Assembly (NCBI GenBank): GCA_041689775.1
Contig: JBDNFP010000249.1
Coordinates: 1 to 7,117, forward strand
Source of the DNA: JBDNFP01 sp041689775
Lineage (GTDB): Bacteria > Bacteroidota > Bacteroidia > Cytophagales > Spirosomataceae
Direction of reading: 5' to 3'
DNA: 7,117 nucleotides
Of the stretch, positions 1 through 5,426 are shown one piece after another (positions within the stretch are counted from its first letter, which is position 1; the number at the start of each line of letters is the position of its first letter). The position numbers and the translations under genes are program-made. The notes below the pieces were generated by a model, which saw only the letters and a list, made by a program, of their open reading frames with translations, made no database searches and was not told the origin of the DNA.

Positions 1-105
1 CCGCACACCGCTGCTTCCCAGCGACTTGGCTTTCAAGCCGAGGAAAACCCGATGCTGGCGCTCGTCCAGTTGACTGTAATATCTGATTTCGTCTTCGCTG
101 ATCAA
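1..105 (-). CDS. ISAzo13-family transposase, N-terminal fragment (cut by window edge)
   Basis: Thirty-five codons are visible, reading from 105 to 1 and running off the edge. The peptide begins (L/M)ISEDEIRYY, then SQLDERQHRVFLGLKAKSLG and SSGVR. The LDERQxRxF...A..LGxxGVR pattern is what I know from the N-termini of ISAzo13-family transposases, where it precedes a helix-turn-helix and a DDE catalytic domain; those parts are not in the window. The only plausible start is TTG at 105, since an in-frame TAA lies three codons upstream (112-114) and no ATG intervenes. Starting there gives MISED..., which resembles the usual family start. Whether the gene is intact cannot be judged. The alternative is a decayed IS remnant. 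Confidence 0.65.
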   Translation of the reverse strand, partial: MISEDEIRYYSQLDERQHRVFLGLKAKSLGSSGVR

Positions 106-189
106 TGTAAGTTACTCGTGAGGTGAAAAGCAATTTTACCATCTTATTTTTTAATCGTTACTAAGATATAAAGTTGAAAAAGAGGGTTA

Positions 190-225
190 TAAAAAATAGT
201 GTACTACGTTAAAAAAATAGGGTAC
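190..225. repeat. Two imperfect direct repeats at the IS end
   Basis: On the plus strand, TAAAAAATAGTGTAC (190-204) is followed by TAAAAAAATAGGGTAC (210-225). The copies start 20 bp apart and differ by one extra A and one T-to-G change. They lie between the transposase leader and the stop codon of the OmpA-family gene. I read them as the terminal, transposase-binding part of the IS. A chance AT-rich similarity is possible, but 14 matched positions including the GTAC ends make it less likely. Confidence 0.55.
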
Positions 226-2691
226 TTATTGAATGGAAAGTACCTTAAACTCCGTGCGACGGTTCTGTTGGTGTTCCTTTTCGGTACACAGTACTCCGTC
301 TTTACATTTATTGAGAAGCTGAGTTTCCCCGTAGCCTTTTGCCTCCATTCGGTTACGAGCTATCCCTTTGGAGGTCAGGTAGACCAGGGCAGCCCGGGCG
401 CGGCGCTCGGATAAATATTGGTTAAGCTGAGCATTCCCCTGACTATCGGTATGGGAGCCGATTTCAATTTTCATGGTAGGGTATTTACGCATTGTGGCTA
501 CCATTTTATCTAATTCCCGGGCGGCGTCTTTCCTTACTTCCCACTTTCCCGTGTCATAATTAATATCGTCTAGTTCAAGGTAGTCACCGGCTTTCAACAT
601 TTTCAGGTTAGCCGATACCACCTTTGGTGTGGAGGCGGGTGGAATCCGGGTAATGGAGTTTTTGTTGGTACCGTAGGAAGGCTTGGAAGCTACAAGGGTA
701 TAGGCACAGCCTTCGGCTAGCTCAAATTCATAGCGACCGTCCGGGCCGGTTACGGTCTGCCGGGTTTTTTCGTCACACTCATTTTGCAAAATGATTTTTA
801 CTCCTTCGATTGGTTTATTGGTTCCTTCGCTCGTTACGGTTCCACGTAGGGTAGGAATCGCTACGTTGGGATCATTCTCCCAGTTATTGGTCAGTGTCAG
901 CGAATCAGGTGCCGGGGGTAATTTTAGCATAGACATTCCTAGTCGGGTGGGTTTGTCGTCAGACAGGCTGAGGGTAGAAAAGCCAAGGGTAGAATTGATG
1001 TACTCGTCTTTTGATAGCTCGAATACAAAGTCGTTGTTACCATCCAGGCAAATATTGATGACCCCCTCCGAGTTAGTGAAAAGAATTTGCTCATCCTTGC
1101 CTTCGCCCCGGGCTTTGACCGAGACCGTGGCGTTGCTGATGGGCACATCGCTTCCTTCTTCAAACACTCTCAGACTAAGATTACGACATCCGTAAAGTGA
1201 GGTCTCACGGGTGAAGCGAAAAATGTCGTCGTTGCCATCCAGCCGGTTACTGCTGAAATAACCCGTAGATCGATTTGCGTCCGAAATGATTCCAAAGTCA
1301 TCGGCTGATGAATTGAGTGGGGCGTCGAGATGGAATACCCTCGGAACAGCGCGGCCGTTCATGTTGGCGTAGTAAAGGTCGAGCCCACCCAAGCTATTTT
1401 CGTAGCCATCCGAAGCGAAGTACAAGTTGCCGTTTTCGTCCGCAAAAGGAAACATCTCGTTAGCACTGGTATTGATGCGGGGGCCCAGGTTAGTGGGTTC
1501 TGACCAGCGGTCATTTTGCCACCGCACTACGTAGAGGTCCGTGCCGCCTTGTCCTCCGGGACGATCCGAAGCAAAGTATAGTACTTTACCGTCGCGGCTC
1601 AGGCTGGGATGGCCGGTCGAGTACTCATCACTGTTGAAGGGTAATTCTTCAACGTTTGCCCAGCCGCCGTCTTGCAGTTGGGCGGTGTAGAGTTTTAGTT
1701 TGTTGATGTTATCAGAACTTTTCCCGGACCTACCTTCGAGAAAATTATTCCTGGTAAAAATGATGGTGCTTCCGTCGGCCGAAAAAGTAACGGGCCCCTC
1801 GTGGTACTTGGAGTTGATCTCACTGCTAAACTCCCGGGAAGAGTTCCTCTGCGATTTGGCGGCAACGCTTGCTTCAAGGCTTAACCCTTCCGAAAATACG
1901 AAAGGTGTAAAACTACCAATGGTGCGGGAGTCGTTGGCCGTTGGGCGGGTGTAGGAGTCTCGTCCAACGCGCACATTAGTCAGATTTGCCGAAGCAGGAG
2001 ACTTGTCTACGGGCGTTACGCCGTCGACAATATCGTATACACCGGTGGCCGTAAGGTCAGTTCGAAACGGCACGTAATACAGATTAAGATAGCCCTTCCC
2101 GGTCGAAGTGGAGGTACCACTAGATCCTTTTCCGGCAACGTACACCAACCCTTCCCGGAAATAGGCCGGGCTAAATTCTGCGTTCGGGGTATTAATACCG
2201 AGCGTCTCGACCCGGTAGATAATGTTATTTTTTTCAACAACCGGAATCCCCATACCCGGTTGAGTATCCTCTGCGGACTTGACGGACTGGTAGCGGTCAA
2301 ACATGGCCTGTGCCTCCTGAATTTGTCCGTCTTTGCCCAGTACCTGGGCGTAGTAAAGGTAAGCTACCTTGTATGGCCCGGTGGGTTCTCCGAGGGCAAT
2401 CAGTTGTCGATACATATTTTCTGCTTTTGGGAAGTCTCCAACTTCCTTGTAGGCATAGGCAAGATTGAACAAAATACTTTTCCGTTGTTCACTACTTTGT
2501 GAATTATCATTCAAGAGCTCCGTGTAGCCAGCAATGGCTTGGGCGTATGATTGGGCGTAAAAGAAGTGGTCAGCCTGCTGTTTGGTTACATTCTGCTGTG
2601 CATATGTAATTCCTCCCGCCAGTAAGCAAATTAGTGCTGCCCGGAGGAAAAAACGAAGGTGATGCCTGACAAAGCAGTTAAACAACGTCAT
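226..2691 (-). CDS. PorE-like OmpA-family envelope protein (TPR, PD40 propeller, two carboxypeptidase-regulatory domains, OmpA C-domain)
   Basis: This probably anchors an envelope complex to peptidoglycan from the periplasm. Numbering from ATG 2691 (821 aa): signal peptide about 1-32 (basic start, hydrophobic LRAALICLLAGG, likely cleavage after TYA; no lipobox Cys); TPR-like helices about 38-140 (FNLAYAYKEVGDFPKAENMYRQL); PD40/WD40-like propeller about 160-495, with blades such as SRDGKVLYFASDRPGG and ENGNLYFASDG; a carboxypeptidase-regulatory-like beta domain about 505-575; a second about 615-697 (RGTV...GPDGRYEFEL); and an OmpA C-domain about 705-821. The last has the peptidoglycan-binding pattern IGSHTDSQGN, YLSERRA and NRRTEF, keeping the Asp and Arg expected to bind diaminopimelate. 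The order matches PorE of the type IX secretion system, but Bacteroidota carry many paralogues and PorE is a lipoprotein, so no symbol is given. An in-frame TTG at 2697 would add two residues; ATG is preferred. The C-terminus looks complete although the IS end begins right after the stop. Confidence 0.9.
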   Translation of the reverse strand: MTLFNCFVRHHLRFFLRAALICLLAGGITYAQQNVTKQQADHFFYAQSYAQAIAGYTELLNDNSQSSEQRKSILFNLAYAYKEVGDFPKAENMYRQLIALGEPTGPYKVAYLYYAQVLGKDGQIQEAQAMFDRYQSVKSAEDTQPGMGIPVVEKNNIIYRVETLGINTPNAEFSPAYFREGLVYVAGKGSSGTSTSTGKGYLNLYYVPFRTDLTATGVYDIVDGVTPVDKSPASANLTNVRVGRDSYTRPTANDSRTIGSFTPFVFSEGLSLEASVAAKSQRNSSREFSSEINSKYHEGPVTFSADGSTIIFTRNNFLEGRSGKSSDNINKLKLYTAQLQDGGWANVEELPFNSDEYSTGHPSLSRDGKVLYFASDRPGGQGGTDLYVVRWQNDRWSEPTNLGPRINTSANEMFPFADENGNLYFASDGYENSLGGLDLYYANMNGRAVPRVFHLDAPLNSSADDFGIISDANRSTGYFSSNRLDGNDDIFRFTRETSLYGCRNLSLRVFEEGSDVPISNATVSVKARGEGKDEQILFTNSEGVINICLDGNNDFVFELSKDEYINSTLGFSTLSLSDDKPTRLGMSMLKLPPAPDSLTLTNNWENDPNVAIPTLRGTVTSEGTNKPIEGVKIILQNECDEKTRQTVTGPDGRYEFELAEGCAYTLVASKPSYGTNKNSITRIPPASTPKVVSANLKMLKAGDYLELDDINYDTGKWEVRKDAARELDKMVATMRKYPTMKIEIGSHTDSQGNAQLNQYLSERRARAALVYLTSKGIARNRMEAKGYGETQLLNKCKDGVLCTEKEHQQNRRTEFKVLSIQ

Positions 2692-2716
2692 AATCAATGG
2701 TACTATTTTTAGTGTG

Positions 2717-2752
2717 TAATGTTCAGAGCTTCTATTGCCGTTCTGAACATTA
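2717..2752. promoter_or_regulatory. Inverted repeat upstream of the OmpA-family gene (possible operator or 5' UTR hairpin)
   Basis: Arms TAATGTTCAGA (2717-2727) and TCTGAACATTA (2742-2752) are perfect 11-bp inverted complements around a 14-nt loop. The element lies 26-61 nt upstream of ATG 2691. No T-tract follows it on either strand, so it does not look like an intrinsic terminator. It could be a dimeric repressor site or a leader hairpin controlling the OmpA-family gene. The symmetry is seen; the function is inferred. Confidence 0.45.
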
Positions 2753-2874
2753 TTTCAGGATAACTTCCGTATGACCGACTTTCGATAGTTTTAATAAATG
2801 CCCAATATTTTTCTTGATCCCGGTCAGGTTTGCAGGGTGGGGCTAAGGTCTCACGTTTTTAATAGCGCTGCCAT

Positions 2875-3135
2875 CTATCCAACGATTCTCCAGGGCATTC
2901 CTGTACTCGGATTGTTAGGGTATTGATAATAAAAGACGTCTAAAATAGAAAGATTGCCCGACTCTTGAAAGGTCGATGTACAAAAGATTTGAAGATTATT
3001 ATCAGTGAAGTGGTATGGAAGAGCAATGCCAGGACAGTAATCCAGATCGAATGTCCTGTTATAATCGAAAAGTATGATACTATGTTGACCGGCTAATTTG
3101 CACCGGGAAAGCAAGATAAGGAGATATTTCTTCAT
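2875..3135 (-). CDS. Hypothetical protein, small, possibly frameshifted
   Basis: I do not recognise this protein. From ATG 3135 it gives 86 residues starting MKKYLLILL, a lysine-rich then hydrophobic beginning like a short signal peptide, but the hydrophobic run breaks quickly at SRCKLAG. The rest is rich in aromatic and polar residues (FDLDYCPGIALPYHF, DVFYYQYP). An in-frame ATG at 3177 would add 14 residues; 3135 is preferred because it gives the MKK start and follows an AT-rich leader. The end is odd: after YYQYP the frame closes with NNPSTGMPWRIVG, whereas a neighbouring frame continues with SEYRNALENRWIDGSAIKNVRP and stops at about 2844, which looks more like real protein. A small indel near 2910 may have split the gene. 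It could also be non-coding. Confidence 0.3.
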   Translation of the reverse strand: MKKYLLILLSRCKLAGQHSIILFDYNRTFDLDYCPGIALPYHFTDNNLQIFCTSTFQESGNLSILDVFYYQYPNNPSTGMPWRIVG

Positions 3136-3177
3136 GCAAAAATAAAGTTTTTTTGAAGCCAAGTTTAATCTTGCCAT

Positions 3178-3411
3178 TTAATAAATTAGAATATAACTAA
3201 ATGCTGTTCTAATTTCATGCCAATGTGATGGTCTTACCTTTTGGTTGGTATATTTATAAAAAGTAATATCAGATTACAGCTATTTCACTACCTTAGAGAG
3301 CCCATTTTTTATACCGGATTCATGAGCATAAATCATGCCACGCTTTGGTACTTTGTGTGAGTTAAATGAATCATTTGTAACCTAAATGCTTTACAAAATT
3401 ATAATAACCTG
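3178..3411. other. AT-rich intergenic region between divergent ORFs
   Basis: This stretch separates the minus-strand small ORF from the plus-strand dehydrogenase gene and should carry the dehydrogenase promoter. It is strongly AT-rich and I see no coding potential or RNA gene. TTTG motifs occur at 3344-3347, 3352-3355 and 3374-3377, but none forms a clean Bacteroidota TTTG-N19-TAnnTTTG promoter; the nearest, TACTTTG at 3349-3355, is one base short of the -7 consensus. The only clear structure is the inverted repeat annotated at 3374-3397. Confidence 0.5.
3374..3397 (+). promoter_or_regulatory. TTTGTAA-N10-TTACAAA inverted repeat upstream of the dehydrogenase (possible operator)
   Basis: Perfect 7-bp arms TTTGTAA (3374-3380) and TTACAAA (3391-3397) flank a 10-nt spacer. 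The element ends 14 bp before ATG 3412. The size and position would suit a dimeric repressor site near the transcription start. The arms are short and the region AT-rich, so chance symmetry is a real alternative. Confidence 0.3.
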
Positions 3412-4236
3412 ATGTTCAAAAACAAAACAGTATTTATTACGGGAGGTAGTCGCGGAATCGGCCTTTCGATCGGTGTTCGCTTGGCCCGGGAAGGGGCTAA
3501 TGTAGTGATAGCCGCCAAAACTACGGAACCGTACCCCAAGCTACCGGGAACAATTTATACCGCGGCCGAAGAAATAGAAGCCGCCGGAGGAAAGGCTCTT
3601 CCCCTGAAAGTAGATATCAGGGAAGAAGAACAGATTCAAGCTGCCGTGGAAGAAGCGGTCAAGGTGTTTGGCGGCATCGATATTCTGATCAATAACGCCA
3701 GTGCCATTAATCTGACTCCCACGCTGCATACCGACATGAAACGGTACGATCTGATGCATACGATCAATACTCGGGGTACCTTTCTGGCGAGCAAGCTTTG
3801 TTTGCCTTATTTGTTAAAATCGGATAATCCGCACGTACTCAACTTGTCACCTCCGCTTAATATGGAAACCCGTTGGTTTGCTCCGCACGTGGCGTATACC
3901 ATGGCTAAGTTCGGCATGAGTATGTGTGTGCTGGGTATGGCGGGAGAGTTCAAAAAGCAGGGGGTAGCTTTTAATGCATTGTGGCCCAGGACGGCTATTG
4001 CTACCGCTGCGGTTGAAAATCTACTGGGAGGAAGAGAATCGATAAAAAGATGCCGCACCGCCGATATTATGGCCGATGCAGCCTTTCATATACTTAGTCG
4101 GAATAGCCGAGATTGCACGGGAAACTTCTTTATTGACGATGAGGTACTTCGGGCCGAAGGAATTATCGACTTTTCTGGCTATCAAATAGATCAGTCGCTA
4201 GGAGAAGAAGATCTACTGCCTGATTTTTTCGTGTAA
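3412..4236 (+). CDS. Short-chain dehydrogenase/reductase, HSDL2-like
   Basis: A classical-type SDR of 274 residues, expected to be a cytosolic NAD(P)(H)-dependent oxidoreductase. Visible motifs: the Rossmann glycine motif TGGSRGIG (10-17), the VDIR acidic residue D68, NNAS (94-97), structural N119, catalytic S146 (NLSPPLN), and Y162/K166 in AYTMAK. Its closest likeness is human HSDL2: the segments LSPPLN, AYTMAKFGMSM, NALWPRTAIATAA, ADAAFHIL, TGNFFIDDEVLRAEGI and the final LLPDFF recall that family rather than generic FabG. The C-terminal SCP2 sterol-carrier domain of animal HSDL2 is absent and the protein ends right after PDFF, so this is the catalytic part alone. The native substrate is unknown; a lipid or isoprenoid-derived hydroxyacyl or keto compound is plausible. 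ATG 3412 follows an AT-rich leader without a Shine-Dalgarno, and the Rossmann strand begins at residue 5. It overlaps the convergent racemase-like gene by 46 bp. Confidence 0.92.
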   Translation: MFKNKTVFITGGSRGIGLSIGVRLAREGANVVIAAKTTEPYPKLPGTIYTAAEEIEAAGGKALPLKVDIREEEQIQAAVEEAVKVFGGIDILINNASAINLTPTLHTDMKRYDLMHTINTRGTFLASKLCLPYLLKSDNPHVLNLSPPLNMETRWFAPHVAYTMAKFGMSMCVLGMAGEFKKQGVAFNALWPRTAIATAAVENLLGGRESIKRCRTADIMADAAFHILSRNSRDCTGNFFIDDEVLRAEGIIDFSGYQIDQSLGEEDLLPDFFV

Positions 4237-5411
4237 CCAGTGGCTTGTTTTTTCAACTCTTCCAACTCACGGAAAATAGCCGCAGTGTCTTCACCGAACA
4301 CCGGAGCGGGCCAAGCCGACTGAGCTTTGGTGAGGGAAAATTTTAAGGGTACTCCAATCATGGAATAACGCCCGGCGCGAGGGTGATCCTGCTCTTCGAT
4401 CATGTTTCGTGCCCGCAGGTGAGGATCGTTTTGAATTTCGGCAGGGTCGAGCACGGCGGTGATTAACAAATCATGGTCGTGCCCGAACTTTACCCATTCC
4501 GACTGCGGCTTCGTCCGAAACAGATTAGTAATCTTCGCTTTGAAGTCTGGTAATTGGGACGAATTCTCCGGCAGCATAAAGTGTATCCACTCGGAGTGGT
4601 TAATCAGAGTGCAAAACTTACCCCAGAACTTTGGTTCGAGAGTACCCAAAGCGATGTACTTCCCGTCGGCGCAAGGGTAAATACCGTAGTTGGGTAGTCC
4701 GCCGGATAGGGGCATTTCTCCCCGCATGGGTGGTTGCCCTCCGATAAACTGGGCGTACGCTAAACTTAGGAGGGGCATGACAGCATCGGTCATTGCAACG
4801 TCTACGTGCTGTCCCAGACCGCTTTGTTGGCGGGCGTAGACGGCCGAAAGCGTGGCAACCACCGCCATGTAAGAGCCTCCGGCAATATCGGCCAACTGCA
4901 TGCCGGGTGGGGTGGGGGCTTCGCCGGGTGCGCCGGTCATGCCCAACACGCCCGACAGCGCCAGGTAATTAAGGTCGTGCCCGGCTAATGAGGCGTAAGG
5001 CCCGGTCTGACCATACCCAGTAATAGATACGTAAATAATTCCGGGATTACGGACTTTGGCCGCGGCATATCCTATTCCGAGGGTATCGAGGTAGCCCGGC
5101 CTAAACTGCTCTACCACGATGTCGGCGGTCTCCACGAGTTGCAAGAAAGTTTCCCGTCCTTCTTCGGTGGAGTAGTTCAGAGCCATGCTCCGTTTGGAGC
5201 GGTTGAGCGACAAATAATTCAGTGATTCACCATGGAGAAAAGGAGGATAAACCCTCACGTAATCAGGGCTTTCCGGGTTTTCAATCTTTATGACTTCGGC
5301 GCCCATATCAGCCATCAGCATGGTACCTAGCGGGCCGGGAAGTAGTCGGCTCAAATCCAGAATCCGTAGGCCTACCAAGGGGCCGCTTGTGGGTTTTCGA
5401 TCTTCGATCAT
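4191..5411 (-). CDS. CoA-transferase family III enzyme, alpha-methylacyl-CoA racemase-like
   Basis: This 406-residue protein belongs to the CaiB/BaiF (class III CoA-transferase) fold and most resembles alpha-methylacyl-CoA racemases, which epimerise 2-methylacyl-CoA thioesters so that branched-chain acyl-CoAs can enter beta-oxidation. Support: GLRILDLSRLLPGPLGTMLMADMGAEVIKIE (about 14-44), the LNRSKRSMAL segment (69-78), TGYGQTGPYASLAGHDLNYLALSG (131-154), ADIAGG (174-179), and NYGIYPCADGKYIALGTLEPKFW (241-263). H145, D146, D175 and E259 line up with the catalytic and supporting residues described for Mycobacterium MCR, which argues for a racemase rather than a formyl- or carnitine-CoA transferase. 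It starts at ATG 5411, 15 bp after the upstream peptidase stop, so the two are probably cotranscribed. Residues 392-406 (GYTKKSGSRSSSPSD) are encoded antisense to the dehydrogenase gene and look like an added tail, since family members usually end soon after the ELxxLKK helix. Confidence 0.92.
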   Translation of the reverse strand: MIEDRKPTSGPLVGLRILDLSRLLPGPLGTMLMADMGAEVIKIENPESPDYVRVYPPFLHGESLNYLSLNRSKRSMALNYSTEEGRETFLQLVETADIVVEQFRPGYLDTLGIGYAAAKVRNPGIIYVSITGYGQTGPYASLAGHDLNYLALSGVLGMTGAPGEAPTPPGMQLADIAGGSYMAVVATLSAVYARQQSGLGQHVDVAMTDAVMPLLSLAYAQFIGGQPPMRGEMPLSGGLPNYGIYPCADGKYIALGTLEPKFWGKFCTLINHSEWIHFMLPENSSQLPDFKAKITNLFRTKPQSEWVKFGHDHDLLITAVLDPAEIQNDPHLRARNMIEEQDHPRAGRYSMIGVPLKFSLTKAQSAWPAPVFGEDTAAIFRELEELKKQATGYTKKSGSRSSSPSD

Positions 5412-5426
5412 AGCGCGTGGTACTTA

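Larger units (their letters stand above)
1..225 (-). mobile_element. Partial insertion sequence, one end (ISAzo13-like)
   Basis: The left edge appears to hold one terminus of an insertion sequence whose transposase gene reads leftwards out of the window. Inside it are the transposase N-terminus (105 down to 1) and a 120-bp AT-rich leader. The leader finishes with two copies of an AT-rich motif (190-204 and 210-225), the kind of iterated sequence often found at IS ends where transposase binds. The outer boundary is placed at about 225 because the motif ends there and the stop codon of the neighbouring OmpA-family gene begins at 226. The other end is outside the window, so the inverted-repeat partner and target duplication cannot be seen. 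The family is inferred from the transposase fragment; the exact boundary is uncertain by several bases. Confidence 0.5.

Noticed and set aside
199..414. Plus-strand open frame of 71 codons across the left junction
   Set aside because: It spans the IS end and lies mostly antisense to the OmpA C-domain; composition resembles no protein and the minus-strand reading is unambiguous.
791..2502. Several plus-strand open frames of 80-134 codons
   Set aside because: All are antisense to the well-supported OmpA-family gene and arise from its codon composition; none has a recognisable domain.
226..2691. Naming the OmpA-family gene porE
   Set aside because: The domain order matches, but Bacteroidota carry many paralogues, no lipobox is visible, and no other type IX secretion genes are nearby.
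4191..5411. Carnitine-CoA transferase or formyl-CoA transferase
   Set aside because: The GHDLNYLALSG, ADIAGG and LEPKFW segments fit alpha-methylacyl-CoA racemases better than CaiB or Frc.
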